Below are positions 34,085 to 43,947 of a stretch of 64,000 nucleotides of DNA, piece after piece; position 1 is the stretch's first letter; every line of letters starts with the position of its first letter. Origin of the DNA: Rothia endophytica (GTDB lineage Bacteria; Actinomycetota; Actinomycetes; Actinomycetales; Micrococcaceae); contig NZ_CAKMSJ010000002.1 in the NCBI RefSeq assembly GCF_928381505.1, forward strand, positions 364,104 through 428,103. Reading direction: 5' to 3'. The notes under the pieces were generated by a model that worked only from the letters and a program-made list of their open reading frames with translations, was not told the origin of the DNA and did no database searches. A program made the translations under genes and the position numbers.

Positions 34085-34327
34085 CTAGACAAAGTGAACG
34101 GTTTTCTGCAGCTTCATCACCCGCCGTCGTAACCAGTACTTTCGGCGACCACCGTAAAGAATGACTGATCGCGCCAGTTCCCACCGCCCGTATTCAGAGT
34201 GCTCCAGTAATCTTGCCCGTGCGTCCTTGAGGTTTTCGTGAGGCTCGACCGTTATGATCAAGTACTCAAATCGTTGCTGGGAGCCAGCAATCTGCTCTTC
34301 TGCATAGCCAATTTTGTGTTCCCTCAA
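34085..34327 (-). CDS. DUF5703 family small protein
   Basis: An 80-residue basic protein with the actinobacterial DUF5703 pattern (FEYLIITVEPHENLKDARARLLEHSEYGRWELARSVIL and a C-terminal GGRRKYWLRRRVMKLQ). TTG start after GGGAGG. No known function; the Arg/Lys-rich end could bind nucleic acid, which is only a guess. Confidence 0.82.
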   Translation of the reverse strand: MREHKIGYAEEQIAGSQQRFEYLIITVEPHENLKDARARLLEHSEYGRWELARSVILYGGRRKYWLRRRVMKLQKTVHFV

Positions 34328-34382
34328 AATTAACCTCCCGGGGTATTTCGCGGAATAGACTTTTCACGATAACGTCTATTGT

Positions 34383-34667
34383 ATGAGTAATGATCCTCGC
34401 GCCGAACTGGCACTTCTGACGTCCGCTCTTGAAGAGCACCTTGCCGCCATCACAAACAGCCGAGGTGAGCAGGATGCCTCCATCGAAAATGCATATGTTG
34501 CTATCGCTAACGCCTTCGAACGGTACGAAGAGGCCCTATTTGAAACCTTCGAAGAAGTAACTCCTCTAGAGGTCTTCATTGAAGATGATGACGACGAAGA
34601 AGAGTTTGACTATGACTTTGACGATGAAGACGACCAAGATTTCGAATCTCAGAACGCAGAAAACTAG
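34383..34667 (+). CDS. Acidic small protein (annotated elsewhere as primosomal protein)
   Basis: A 94-residue soluble protein. The first 60 residues are helical (DPRAELALLTSALEEHL, IANAFERYEEALFETF); the tail is almost only Asp/Glu (residues 66-88). Homologues in Micrococcaceae have the label primosomal protein, without evidence known to me. TAACGT lies 7 nt before the ATG, so the mRNA may be leaderless. It is divergent to the DUF5703 gene and has its own terminator. Confidence 0.72.
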   Translation: MSNDPRAELALLTSALEEHLAAITNSRGEQDASIENAYVAIANAFERYEEALFETFEEVTPLEVFIEDDDDEEEFDYDFDDEDDQDFESQNAEN

Positions 34668-34734
34668 TCCTGCTGACTGACCTCTCACCTAGCTCTGTGG
34701 GCTGTTTGAGGGGCTAGCTTTTCTGTTATTCCTG

Positions 34735-34771
34735 GCACAGCACCCTTTTGGGTGCTGTGCTTTTCTTTTTT
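34735..34771 (+). terminator. Intrinsic terminator after the acidic protein gene
   Basis: GCACAGCACCC (34735-34745) pairs perfectly with GGGTGCTGTGC (34750-34760), followed by TTTTCTTTTTT. Confidence 0.94.
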
Positions 34772-34791
34772 CTCCCGTAGAGTTTTCAAAC

Positions 34792-35622
34792 GTGGAATGG
34801 TTACAAGCAATAATCCTGGGTCTAGTCCAGGGTCTAACAGAATTTTTGCCGATCTCGTCATCGGGGCACATCAGAATCGTGGGGCAGTTCCTGCCTCACA
34901 ACGAAGATCCTGGTGCAGCTTTTACTGCGATTACCCAGCTAGGTACTGAAACTGCTGTACTGGTGTTTTTCTGGAAAGACATCATGCGCATTATCAAGAA
35001 CTGGTTTGGCTCACTGACCGGTAAGGTCGATAAAAAGGACCCAGATGCTCGTATGGGCTGGTTCATCATTATCGGTTCTTTGCCCATCGGTATCCTCGGA
35101 ATCCTGCTAGAAGAGTACATTGACACCTCCTTCCGTAGCCTATGGATCACAGCCACCATGCTGATTGTCTTTGCGATTATTCTTGGTGTTGCAGACCGTA
35201 TAGGCAAAGAGCAGCGAGAGCTAAAAGAACTTACCGTTAAGCACGGTATTCTTTTTGGTTTCGCGCAGGCACTGGCGCTCATCCCAGGTGTTTCCCGCTC
35301 AGGTGGCACCATCACCGCTGGTTTGTTAATGGGCTATACCCGTGAAGCTGCGGCGCGCTATTCCTTCCTCTTGGCTATCCCGGCAGTCTTTGCATCTGGT
35401 CTCTACAAGCTCGTTGGCAGTATTGGCGATGGCTTCACCGGTTACTACGGTTTCGGCTCGACCATGCTTGCAACGGCAGTTGGCTTTGTTGTTGCCTACT
35501 TCATCATCGGTTGGTTCCTTAAGTTCGTTTCCAACAACAGCTACAGCCTCTTTGTCTGGTACCGCATTACGCTCGGTCTAGTGCTCTACATCCTGCTGGG
35601 CACTGGCGTCCTCACCGCTTAA
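34792..35622 (+). CDS. uppP: Undecaprenyl-diphosphatase UppP (BacA)
   Basis: A 276-residue membrane enzyme that recycles undecaprenyl pyrophosphate for cell-wall synthesis and confers bacitracin tolerance. Family motifs are [13 protein letters not shown] near the N-terminus and [13 protein letters not shown] in the middle (catalytic Ser/Arg). Seven to eight hydrophobic segments are visible. GTG start; TAGAGT lies 8 nt before it and no ribosome binding site is seen, so a leaderless transcript is likely. Confidence 0.96.
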   Translation: MEWLQAIILGLVQGLTEFLPISSSGHIRIVGQFLPHNEDPGAAFTAITQLGTETAVLVFFWKDIMRIIKNWFGSLTGKVDKKDPDARMGWFIIIGSLPIGILGILLEEYIDTSFRSLWITATMLIVFAIILGVADRIGKEQRELKELTVKHGILFGFAQALALIPGVSRSGGTITAGLLMGYTREAAARYSFLLAIPAVFASGLYKLVGSIGDGFTGYYGFGSTMLATAVGFVVAYFIIGWFLKFVSNNSYSLFVWYRITLGLVLYILLGTGVLTA

Positions 35623-35639
35623 TCTGGCTCACCTTTTTT

Positions 35640-35676
35640 ACCCGCTCGGAATGATTACCGGGCGGGTATTGTTTTA
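35640..35676 (+). terminator. Intrinsic terminator of uppP
   Basis: ACCCGCTCGG (35640-35649) pairs with CCGGGCGGGT (35658-35667, one G-U pair), followed by ATTGTTTTAT. It overlaps a sigma-R-like promoter for mshC. Confidence 0.75.
35648..35673 (+). promoter_or_regulatory. Sigma-R/H-like promoter candidate before mshC
   Basis: GGAAT (35648-35652), 18 bp and GTT (35671-35673) match the sigma-R/sigma-H consensus GGAAT-N18-GTT. The mshC start would be about 31 nt from the predicted transcription start. The motif overlaps the uppP terminator, so chance is possible. Confidence 0.5.
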
Positions 35677-35711
35677 TATAACGTTTCAAGAGAACCACTG
35701 TTAGGAAGTCC

Positions 35712-37004
35712 ATGAGAGCCTGGGATCAGCCCACTATTCCATCACTGCCAGGGGCAGCCCCTCTACCTCACATATTTGATACAGCTGCCCAACAGCAGGT
35801 GGAACTTGAGCGTGAGCAGCAGGCAGGGCTCTATGTCTGCGGTATTACACCCTACGATGCAACTCATATGGGGCACGCCTCAACCTACGTTGCTTTTGAC
35901 GTGCTCAACAGGGCCTGGCGCGACGCTGGTGTACCCGTGAAGTTCGTGCAGAATGTGACTGATATTGATGACCCTCTGCTTGAGCGTGCTGCAGCAACGG
36001 GCGTTGACTGGGTTGAGCTGGCCGAAGAGCAGACTGAACTTTTCTGCACTGATATGGAAGCGCTCAACATCATTGCTCCTGACCACTATGTCAGCGTTGT
36101 CGATTCAATACCGCTGGTGGTTGACGCTGTTGAAAAGCTGATGCAACAGGGCTTTGCCTACCGAGTCCCGGGCTTTACTGCTGAGGACGGCGCGGTGTAC
36201 CCTGACGGCGACATTTACTTTGATTTAGAGGCAGCAGCGCAGCTCAATGAGAAGCTGGGCTCGGGCTGGACTCTAGGCCATGTAGCGCATATGAGTCATG
36301 AAGAGATGCTGACCATTTTTGGTGAGCGCGGTGGTGACCCTCAGCGCCCCGGAAAGAAAGATGCCTTAGATCCGCTGCTGTGGCGGGTAGCGCGTGACGG
36401 TGAGCCCTCTTGGGAAGGGGGACAGCTGGGCGCTGGGCGCCCTGGTTGGCATATTGAGTGTACCGTCATCTCCCAGGAGTTTTTAGGCTCGCCCTTCTCT
36501 GTGCAAGGCGGAGGTTCTGACCTCCAGTTCCCTCACCACGATTTAGGGTCCAGCCACGGTTTCGCTCTGACCGGGCGGCCCATGGCACGTCATTATGCTC
36601 ATACTGGCATGGTGGGCTTAGATGGCGAGAAGATGAGCAAGTCACTGGGGAACCTGGTGTTAGTGTCTAAGCTTCTGCAAAGCGGGGTTGACCCCGCTGT
36701 TATCCGGCTTGCCATCATGGATAATCACTATCGCACCGACTGGTTCTGGACCGAAGATCTACTGGAGAAAGCGCAGGGACGTTTTGACACCTACGCTGCA
36801 GCTCTTGAACACGCTGACAAACAGGATGACGAAGCAGCTCTTAAGCTCTTGGAAACGGTGCGAGAACTTCTTGCCGATGACCTCAACGTCCCTGCTGCCT
36901 TGATTGCTATCGATCAGTGGGCCTTTTCTGTGCTTGAGCACGGTGGCGGCGGTGGCGAGCTAGTCGGTAATTTGCTGATGGCTCGGCTTGGTCTAGCTAT
37001 ATAG
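35712..37004 (+). CDS. mshC: Mycothiol ligase MshC (cysteine:GlcN-Ins ligase)
   Basis: A 430-residue paralogue of cysteinyl-tRNA synthetase that joins cysteine to GlcN-inositol in mycothiol synthesis. The start [14 protein letters not shown] is specific for MshC. The HIGH-type motif is THMGHAST, the zinc cysteines are in [10 protein letters not shown] and WHIECTVIS, and KMSKS is in [10 protein letters not shown]. The anticodon-binding domain of CysRS is missing, as expected. ATG after TAGGAAG. Confidence 0.96.
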   Translation: MRAWDQPTIPSLPGAAPLPHIFDTAAQQQVELEREQQAGLYVCGITPYDATHMGHASTYVAFDVLNRAWRDAGVPVKFVQNVTDIDDPLLERAAATGVDWVELAEEQTELFCTDMEALNIIAPDHYVSVVDSIPLVVDAVEKLMQQGFAYRVPGFTAEDGAVYPDGDIYFDLEAAAQLNEKLGSGWTLGHVAHMSHEEMLTIFGERGGDPQRPGKKDALDPLLWRVARDGEPSWEGGQLGAGRPGWHIECTVISQEFLGSPFSVQGGGSDLQFPHHDLGSSHGFALTGRPMARHYAHTGMVGLDGEKMSKSLGNLVLVSKLLQSGVDPAVIRLAIMDNHYRTDWFWTEDLLEKAQGRFDTYAAALEHADKQDDEAALKLLETVRELLADDLNVPAALIAIDQWAFSVLEHGGGGGELVGNLLMARLGLAI

Positions 37005-37072
37005 GTTTAACTCAAGAAGAGACAGGGATGCCCGTGGTTGAACCCCCGGCGTCCCTAGCGTTTCACCTAAAT

Positions 37073-37960
37073 TTAGGAGTCATCTCTGCGCTTGAGGAAT
37101 TTTTCAAACTCAGCTGCAATATCCATATGTTCAAAGGTCGCGAGATCGTCCTCAGCTTCGGCGGAGCTTTCGAGCTGCTGCACGTAGGAGCGCAGCTCAG
37201 GCTCTTCTTCTAGGAGCTCAGATGCCCCTCGTTCCCATGCCAAGATGTCTTCAGCCAGTTGGTCTACCGGTAGCGAGATCCCCAGCATGCTTTCCAGAGC
37301 GCTCATGAGGGTGAAGACGGCTTTAGGATGGGGCGGGTGGCTAATGTAGTGGGGGACTGATACCCAGAGTGATGCTACCGGTATGCCACGCTGTGCCGCC
37401 TCGTGTGCGGTGACTCCAATAATCCCTGTGGGGCCGCTATAGGTCACTTTTTCTACGCCTTCAACGGCAAGAACGTCAGGGTTCATGCTGGTGATGTTGA
37501 GCGGAAAGGGGCGAGAGTGGGGAACTTCATCCAGAAGGGCACCGCATTGCAGGATGAGGTCAACACCCTGCTCTTGGGCGAAACTGAAGATGTTATCAAT
37601 AAAGCTCTGCCATCTGAGGGAGGGCTCTGGCCCGGTGACGATCAGTAATCGACGCTCTGGGCTCTTGAGGTTAACTTCCGAGAAGGTGATGGTCGGCCAT
37701 TTGACCGCTCCGGTTCCATCGCTGAAGGATTCAAACATGGGGCGGGTATTCAGGTAGCAAAAGTAATCAGAGGTCTCAAACCCTGGTAGAGGGGAGACAC
37801 CGTAGTGAGATGAAATCAGCCTTAGGGTTTCTGTTGAGGCTTCGCCTGCGTCATTCCACCCTTCGAAAGCGATGAGAAGTGCAGTTAAGGGCTTATCGTC
37901 TGGGCTTCCCTGGCGGGCGCTCATCTGGGCAAGAATGTCTTGAGGTATTAGCTGGTGCAT
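37073..37960 (-). CDS. PAC2 family protein (proteasome assembly chaperone-like)
   Basis: A 295-residue protein of the PAC2 family, common in actinobacteria. It shows the N-terminal LLIAFEGWNDAGEAST, the RRLLIVTGPEPS block and GPTGIIGVTAHEAAQRGIPVASLWVSVPHY. The name comes from a eukaryotic proteasome assembly factor; the bacterial role is unknown, and the absence of proteasome genes at the local Pup locus speaks against an assembly role. It has an acidic C-terminus. Start at ATG 37960 or the GTG just before it (37963). It is convergent with mshC. Confidence 0.88.
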   Translation of the reverse strand: MHQLIPQDILAQMSARQGSPDDKPLTALLIAFEGWNDAGEASTETLRLISSHYGVSPLPGFETSDYFCYLNTRPMFESFSDGTGAVKWPTITFSEVNLKSPERRLLIVTGPEPSLRWQSFIDNIFSFAQEQGVDLILQCGALLDEVPHSRPFPLNITSMNPDVLAVEGVEKVTYSGPTGIIGVTAHEAAQRGIPVASLWVSVPHYISHPPHPKAVFTLMSALESMLGISLPVDQLAEDILAWERGASELLEEEPELRSYVQQLESSAEAEDDLATFEHMDIAAEFEKFLKRRDDS

Positions 37961-38048
37961 CACCGTTATATGCTACGCCAAAATTCCACAGCAATCACCC
38001 GTAGACTGATGGAGCAAGTAAACGAAACCCTGGGAAGGTAACTCACCA

Positions 38049-39182
38049 GTGCATCATCATTCGGGACTGCAGATTGGCTCTTATCGCGGAGCTCCCATTT
38101 ATCTCAAAGCATCGTGGTTCATATTCATGATTCTTCTCATTGTGGGGTATGGGTATCATCTCTCCGCCTGGCCGGCTCTTACCGCCCCCCAAGGGTTTAC
38201 GGCTGCAGCAGTGGTTGCAGTAACTCTAGCACTGGGTGTCTTTTTGCATGAGCTGTCTCACGCGGTCGTTGGCGCTCAAAGAGGGTTAGAGGTCAGGTCT
38301 ATCTCCTTGACGGTTTGGGGCGGCCAAACCAGTATGACCACCGGTACCCCCATGACGTCGCTCCTGGTCTCTTTAGTGGGGCCACTAGCGAACTTTCTCA
38401 TGGCCGGAGCCTGTCAGCTGGTGTGGTCTCTCACAGGAACAGCTGACTTTCTGGGCTTTTCAATAGCAGCCCAGGTCAATATGGCTATTGGAGTCTTCAA
38501 CCTCATCCCTGCTTACCCGTTGGATGGCGGCCACGCCCTTGAAGCAGCTGTGGCACACGTTTCAAGAAGCCGCAGCCTAGCCATGCGGGTGACTTCCTAC
38601 ACCGGTATTGCTGTGACTGCTCTGATGGTTGGGGCTGTTGTCTTTCTAGGGCTGTGGAATTCACCGTTAATCGTGGTAGCTACCCTGGCGTTAGCTTATT
38701 TCCTTTGGAGTGGCGCTTCTCGGCACCTTAAGATCCTCTCCCAGGAGAGAAACCCTCATAACCCGTTGACGGCGGTTTCCCTCATGAGACCCGTTCAATA
38801 CTTTGACTCCGAGGCAAATATCGGTGAGGTCTTAGCGAGATGGAACGGAACGTCATATCTGCTTCTGAACGATGGTTCTGCCGCCACGCCGTCGTCTGTT
38901 GTAGAACCTATCGTTCTACGATCAGCCCAGAGCCTCGCCAACCAGCCATTAGCGTCCATAGCTAGCTCCCTGGCTCCTGGATTCATCCCGGCTTCAGCTT
39001 CATCGGTGGACATCATGGATTCTTATAACGGTTACCGCTACCACCGACTGCCGGCACACTACCGGCAGAATGCTCCCCTGTGGGCGGTTACAGATGGGGG
39101 AGACGTGGTTGGTGTGATGAGCCATAAGGATATAACCGAGGTGCTTCTTGCCTCTGTGAAGCACCCGCCGCACCCTGCTTAG
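38049..39182 (+). CDS. Site-2 protease family membrane metalloprotease (M50)
   Basis: A 377-residue intramembrane zinc protease of the SpoIVFB/Rip3 type. The zinc motif is FLHELSHAVVG (HExxH, about residue 74) and the third ligand is in AYPLDGGHAL. About six hydrophobic helices occupy the first 220 residues; the last 150 residues resemble a degenerate CBS pair (MRPVQYFD, DVVGVMSHKDITEVL). Such proteases cut membrane anti-sigma factors or signal peptides; the target is unknown. GTG start after GGGAAGG. Possibly co-transcribed with trmI. Confidence 0.9.
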   Translation: MHHHSGLQIGSYRGAPIYLKASWFIFMILLIVGYGYHLSAWPALTAPQGFTAAAVVAVTLALGVFLHELSHAVVGAQRGLEVRSISLTVWGGQTSMTTGTPMTSLLVSLVGPLANFLMAGACQLVWSLTGTADFLGFSIAAQVNMAIGVFNLIPAYPLDGGHALEAAVAHVSRSRSLAMRVTSYTGIAVTALMVGAVVFLGLWNSPLIVVATLALAYFLWSGASRHLKILSQERNPHNPLTAVSLMRPVQYFDSEANIGEVLARWNGTSYLLLNDGSAATPSSVVEPIVLRSAQSLANQPLASIASSLAPGFIPASASSVDIMDSYNGYRYHRLPAHYRQNAPLWAVTDGGDVVGVMSHKDITEVLLASVKHPPHPA

Positions 39183-39266
39183 CTGGGCTACACCCGCTGG
39201 TGTGCCTTACCTGGTGCAATCTGAGATAATGAAGAAAACCTAATTTTTGACGGAAGAAAAAACCCT

Positions 39267-40283
39267 ATGACCACCCCTACCGGCAGCACCAACCGCCGAG
39301 GCCCCTTCCGCGCTGGTGAGCGCGTACAGATTACTGACGAGCGTGGACGCATCACCACCATCACACTCACAGAAGGCGGTGCCTATCACTCACACCGCGG
39401 TTTCTTTAACCACGGCGAGCTGATTGGCAACGTCGAGGGTACGGTCATCGAGAACTCTGAGGGCATTAAGTTCCAAGCACTGCGTCCCCTCTACAAGGAC
39501 TTTGTGCTGTCTATGCCTCGTGGCGCCGCCGTCGTTTACCCCAAGGACGCTGGCCAAATTGTAGCGATGGCTGACATTTTCCCCGGTGCCCGCGTTATCG
39601 AGGCCGGTGTTGGTTCTGGAGCCCTATCAATCGCTCTGCTTCGTGCGGTCGGTGACTACGGGCATCTGCGTTCTTTTGAACGTCGTGAAGAATTTGCCGA
39701 TATCGCCCGAGGGAACATCGAAACTTTCTTTGGTGGCGAGCACCCTGCATGGTCACTCACGCTGGGGGACTTGGCAGAAGAGCTGGGCACCGTGGAACAG
39801 CCAGGCTCAGTAGATCGAGCTGTACTTGATATGCTCGCTCCCTGGGAGTGTCTGGACGCTGTAGCTACAGCGCTGGCACCCGGCGGCGTGGTGATCTGCT
39901 ACGTTGCAACCGTTACTCAGCTGTCACGTGTGGCTGAAGCCCTGCGAGCTGATGGTCGTTTCACCGAGCCTGAGTCCCACGAAACCATGGTGCGCGGCTG
40001 GCACGTAGAGGGCCTTGCTGTTCGCCCTGATCATCGTATGGTGGCTCACACCGGCTTCCTTATTACCTCTCGCCGTCTAGCTGACGGTGCAGAGCGCCTG
40101 GCTCCCAAGCGTCGGGCTTCCAAGACTGATTTCTCTGAAGAAGATATGAATGCTTGGACTCCGGCATCATTGGGTGAGCGCAACGTATCAGATCGTAAGT
40201 TGCGCCGTGCTGGGCGCGATGCCCAAAATCTTGCGGTCAAAGCTGCTCAGGCAACCGAACAGGCTCAGACGAGTGAACAGTAA
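39267..40283 (+). CDS. trmI: tRNA (adenine-58-N1)-methyltransferase TrmI
   Basis: A 338-residue enzyme that makes m1A58 in the tRNA T-loop. The N-terminal beta domain (RRGPFRAGERVQITDERGR, TITLTEGGAYHSHRGFF) and the methyltransferase core (VIEAGVGSGALSIALLRAVG) are typical of actinobacterial TrmI, which lies before arc in many genomes. The last 60 residues are a basic, Ala/Gln-rich tail. ATG after GGAAGAAAAAAC. Confidence 0.95.
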   Translation: MTTPTGSTNRRGPFRAGERVQITDERGRITTITLTEGGAYHSHRGFFNHGELIGNVEGTVIENSEGIKFQALRPLYKDFVLSMPRGAAVVYPKDAGQIVAMADIFPGARVIEAGVGSGALSIALLRAVGDYGHLRSFERREEFADIARGNIETFFGGEHPAWSLTLGDLAEELGTVEQPGSVDRAVLDMLAPWECLDAVATALAPGGVVICYVATVTQLSRVAEALRADGRFTEPESHETMVRGWHVEGLAVRPDHRMVAHTGFLITSRRLADGAERLAPKRRASKTDFSEEDMNAWTPASLGERNVSDRKLRRAGRDAQNLAVKAAQATEQAQTSEQ

Positions 40284-40372
40284 TTAGAAGCCTTGCACTG
40301 TACTCGCTGCGAGTGCAGGGCAGTAGGTTTCTTACCGGGGTCGTGGAGAAGAGAGAAAAGGCAGGGATTTTC

Positions 40373-42058
40373 ATGAGCGAGAATAACCAGCAGCGACATG
40401 TATCGCAGCAGGACTATGAGCGGGTACTGCGACAGCTTAATATCGCTAATGATAATCGCCGTAATATGGACCGTCAGTTACGGGTTGCGGGGGAGCGTAA
40501 CCAAAAGCTGGTGAATGCTCTGACCAAAACCAAAAATGAGATGGAGCATTTGCGCCTAGCTCTCTCCCAGGATGTTGCACCCCCGCTGAACTCTGCACTG
40601 GTGATATCTGTGCAGGGTGGCGCCATGACCTATCACGATTTAGCGGAAGGTAAGACCCCGGCTGAGTTTGAGGAGCACCTTGATGTACTGCTGGGAGGGC
40701 GGCTGGTTCGTATTACTGCCTCTCCACTGCTTTCACTGTCTAAGGTCAAGCCGGGGATGACCGTCCTGCTCAATGAGAACACCCAGGCTGTGCTCTCTTT
40801 GGGCTTTGAAGGGTATGGGGATGTTGTTACGATCCGGGAGGTGCTCGATAGGGAGCACGTCGTGGTCGATATGCCTAATCAGTTGAAGGCTGTGGCCCGT
40901 ATTTCTGGTGCTCTGGACGCTGACACCCTGACGACGGGGGATTCGGTCACTTATGACAGCCGGCTGCAAATGGTTACCTCTCTGGTTCCGTCTACTGATG
41001 CTCAGGAGCTGGTCCTTGAAGAAGTCCCCGATATCACCTATTCAAATATTGGTGGTCTCAGTTCTCAGATTGCTCTGATGAGGGACGCTGTCGAGCTTCC
41101 CTTCTTACACCCTGAGGTCTATCGTGAGCACGAACTGACTCCTCCCAAAGGCATTTTGCTCTACGGCCCGCCCGGCAACGGCAAGACCTTGATCGCCAAA
41201 GCGGTGGCTAACTCGTTAGCTGCACGAGCTGCTGAACTGTCAGGGAAGAGTCAGAAGACCGGCTATTTCCTGAATATCAAGGGCCCAGAACTTTTGGATA
41301 AGTATGTGGGGGAGACTGAGCGGCAGATTCGTGATATCTTCTCAGCAGCGCGCGAAAAAGCGCAGGCTGGCAACCCGGTGGTAGTTTTCTTCGACGAGAT
41401 GGAATCCCTGTTCAGGACGCGCGGCACAGGCCGCTCCTCCGATGTGGAGACAACGATTGTTCCCCAGCTTCTTGCGGAGATTGATGGCGTCGAGTCCCTA
41501 GACAACGTGATTGTTATTGGCGCGACCAACCGCGAAGATATGATTGACCCCGCTGTCTTGCGCCCGGGCCGCCTTGATGTGAAGATTCGCATCAACCGCC
41601 CCGACCGAGAGGGCGCTAGAGAAATTTTTGCCCTCTACCTCACCGAGGGTCTCCCCATCAACGATGAAGAAGTAAACCGTGCCGGTTCCAAGCAGGTTGC
41701 TATCGAGACCATGATTGAAACGGTTGTTGAGGCACTCTTTTCTGCTGAGCCCAAGAACCGTTATATTCGCGTTGATCTTAAAAATGGGGTAAGCCGTTGG
41801 CTGACCCGCGGTGATTTCCTCTCGGGTGCTGTCGTGCGAAATATCGTGGATCATGCCAAGAAGCAAGCGATTAAGTCGTTTCTAGCCGGTGGAGCCAAAG
41901 GCATTACCACCCAGCATCTATTAGAGGCTGCTCGCGTGGAATTTGAAGACCAGGTTGAGGTCCCTCAGATTTCTGAAATTGAAGATGTTCTCTCAACTCT
42001 CAACGTTCGCCAACGGGTCACCAACGTTGCACCGGCTATAGCTGTGAGCGAGGTTTAG
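40373..42058 (+). CDS. arc: AAA ATPase forming ring-shaped complexes (ARC, Mpa homologue)
   Basis: A 561-residue AAA ATPase, in mycobacteria the unfoldase that pulls pupylated proteins into the 20S proteasome. It has an N-terminal coiled coil (about residues 12-70) that binds Pup, two OB folds, Walker A GPPGNGKT (about 265-272), the pore loop region YFLNIKGPELLDKYVGE, Walker B VVFFDEMES and a SRH (NREDMIDPAVLRPGRLD). The C-terminus ends AIAVSEV and lacks the Gly-Gln-Tyr-Leu docking motif of Mpa. ATG at 40373 follows AGGGA; an upstream GTG frame to 40313 is less likely. Its stop overlaps the dop start. Confidence 0.93.
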   Translation: MSENNQQRHVSQQDYERVLRQLNIANDNRRNMDRQLRVAGERNQKLVNALTKTKNEMEHLRLALSQDVAPPLNSALVISVQGGAMTYHDLAEGKTPAEFEEHLDVLLGGRLVRITASPLLSLSKVKPGMTVLLNENTQAVLSLGFEGYGDVVTIREVLDREHVVVDMPNQLKAVARISGALDADTLTTGDSVTYDSRLQMVTSLVPSTDAQELVLEEVPDITYSNIGGLSSQIALMRDAVELPFLHPEVYREHELTPPKGILLYGPPGNGKTLIAKAVANSLAARAAELSGKSQKTGYFLNIKGPELLDKYVGETERQIRDIFSAAREKAQAGNPVVVFFDEMESLFRTRGTGRSSDVETTIVPQLLAEIDGVESLDNVIVIGATNREDMIDPAVLRPGRLDVKIRINRPDREGAREIFALYLTEGLPINDEEVNRAGSKQVAIETMIETVVEALFSAEPKNRYIRVDLKNGVSRWLTRGDFLSGAVVRNIVDHAKKQAIKSFLAGGAKGITTQHLLEAARVEFEDQVEVPQISEIEDVLSTLNVRQRVTNVAPAIAVSEV

Positions 42059-42060
42059 TG

Positions 42061-43650
42061 ATGAGTGTTTCACGCGTCATGGGAGCTGAAACCGAGTACG
42101 GGGTCTTCGCACCCCAGAAACCTAGCGCTAACCCCACGGTTCTTTCAGCTTTCGTTGTTAACACCTACGACACGCTCTTCAAACAAGAGCTGGCTGCCCA
42201 GGTTGAAGCCCAGTGGGAGTACTCTTCAGAAACTCCCTTGGACGATGCCCGCGGCTTTAGCATGGCACGTCAGCACGCCCACCGGAGCCAACTCACTCAT
42301 GAGTCTAAGGTGCTCACCAGTGAGGACATCGCGGCTGAGGCTCTGAGTCAGGCCGGTCAATTCGCCGAACGCATCGACTGGGACGCTGTCACCATGAACT
42401 CCATTTTGCCCAACGGTGCACGCTTTTACGTGGATCATGCCCACCCGGAGTACTCGTCTCCCGAGACCAGTAACCCTCGGGACTGCGTGCTGTGGGATGC
42501 TTCGGGGGATTACATTGCGGCGCGAACCGTGGCTACTATCGAAGGCGTAACTGCCACCGAGCAGTCGGCTATGCCAGTGGTTAACCTCTATAAAAACAAC
42601 ACCGATGGTAAGGGGCAATCCTACGGCTCGCATGAAAACTACCTCCTGCCCAGAGATATAGACTTTGAAGCTCTAACGCAGGCTCTCTTACCCTTCTTCG
42701 CCACCCGTCAGATCATGACCGGTGCAGGCCGGGTGGGCATCGGCCCAGCTGGTGAAAAAGCAGGGTTCCAGATTTCTCAGCGGGCAGACTTCTTTGAACG
42801 AACCGTTGGCTTAGAGACAACCATTCGCCGTCCCATGGTTAATACGCGCGATGAACCGCACGCATCCAGTGAAAAGTACCGGCGTCTTCACGTGATTTCT
42901 GGGGACGCCAATCTGGCGCACTATTCTAATCTGCTGAAGTTTGGAACGATGTCGCTGGTACTCAACCTCATAGAGGCGGGGGCAGCGCCGGCTATTAGCC
43001 TGGTTGACCCGGTCTCAGCGATGCACACGGTCAGCCATGACCTCACCCTAAGAGCTCCCTTGCCGTTAGCTGACGGGGGAGAGACGACTGCACTGCAGAT
43101 TCAACGCAGTTACCTACAGGCTGCTCGTGCCCTGGAAGAAAACCCAGATACCGCTACGGCTGAAATCCTAGATTTGTGGGAAAGTGTTCTGGACGCGCTC
43201 GAATATGACCCTCTATCACTGGCGAGCACCCTCGACTGGGTGGCCAAATATTCGCTGATGCTGGGCTACATCAAACAGGGCCTGGACTGGAGCGACCCCA
43301 AGCTTGCAGCCATCGATCTGCAATATTCAGACGTCCGGCCGGAAAAGGGGCTCTACCATAAGCTAGTCGCTCTGGGGCGGCTGGCCACCATCTTTGATGA
43401 GTCACAGATCGCTGAGGCCGCCGCCAATCCACCGCGTGATACCCGCGCTTTTTTGCGCGGAAAACTGATTACTACCTGGCCGGACGAGGTGGTGGGCGCG
43501 AACTGGGATACGCTTTCAGTGCGTAACCCTCTCTCGGTAGACCTGCATCGCTTACAGATGGATGAACCGCTTGGCTTCAATGCTGAGGTTGTAGAACCCC
43601 ATCTCGGCTTGGATCACGCTGACCAGTTATTTGAAATCCTCAACGACTAA
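42061..43650 (+). CDS. dop: Depupylase Dop
   Basis: A 529-residue member of the carboxylate-amine ligase fold that removes Pup from substrates (and deamidates Pup ending in Gln). The N-terminal VMGAETEYGV holds the Mg/ATP glutamates, the catalytic Asp is in FYVDHAHPEYS, and the Dop-specific loop of about 40 residues follows the first strand (EYSSETPLDDARGF...). LYKNNTDGKGQSYGSHENYL and NTRDEPHA are conserved. GTG 42058 or ATG 42061 overlaps the arc stop. Since Pup here ends in Glu, only the depupylase activity would be needed. Confidence 0.95.
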   Translation: MSVSRVMGAETEYGVFAPQKPSANPTVLSAFVVNTYDTLFKQELAAQVEAQWEYSSETPLDDARGFSMARQHAHRSQLTHESKVLTSEDIAAEALSQAGQFAERIDWDAVTMNSILPNGARFYVDHAHPEYSSPETSNPRDCVLWDASGDYIAARTVATIEGVTATEQSAMPVVNLYKNNTDGKGQSYGSHENYLLPRDIDFEALTQALLPFFATRQIMTGAGRVGIGPAGEKAGFQISQRADFFERTVGLETTIRRPMVNTRDEPHASSEKYRRLHVISGDANLAHYSNLLKFGTMSLVLNLIEAGAAPAISLVDPVSAMHTVSHDLTLRAPLPLADGGETTALQIQRSYLQAARALEENPDTATAEILDLWESVLDALEYDPLSLASTLDWVAKYSLMLGYIKQGLDWSDPKLAAIDLQYSDVRPEKGLYHKLVALGRLATIFDESQIAEAAANPPRDTRAFLRGKLITTWPDEVVGANWDTLSVRNPLSVDLHRLQMDEPLGFNAEVVEPHLGLDHADQLFEILND

Positions 43651-43700
43651 AATTTATAACCGATACCACCCAGAGCAAGAACTCAAAAGGAGATTCAACC

Positions 43701-43907
43701 GTGGAACGTCAACAACAGCAAGCTCAACAGCAGATGAGCTCCAGCTCACCCCTTGAGCAGAGTCAGGTGCAAATTTCTCACCAGACCTCAGAGGTTAATC
43801 AGAACCTGGTGTCAGAAGTTGATGACATTCTGGCTGAAATTGACGGTCTTCTGGAGGAAAATGCTGAAGACTTCGTCAAGGGATTCGTTCAAAAGGGCGG
43901 CGAATAA
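43701..43907 (+). CDS. pup: Prokaryotic ubiquitin-like protein Pup
   Basis: A 68-residue disordered modifier. It has a Gln-rich start (ERQQQQAQQQ), a helical region (EVDDILAEIDGLLEENAEDFV) that binds the ATPase coiled coil and the end QKGGE. The C-terminal Glu is the residue linked to substrate lysines, so it is ready without deamidation. GTG start after AAAGGAGATTC. It is 50 bp after dop and 40 bp before pafA, a gap too small for prcB/prcA. Confidence 0.97.
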   Translation: MERQQQQAQQQMSSSSPLEQSQVQISHQTSEVNQNLVSEVDDILAEIDGLLEENAEDFVKGFVQKGGE

Positions 43908-43947
43908 ACTGCTGCCTTCATTTAAGAGGGCGTAAAGAAGGGCGATG

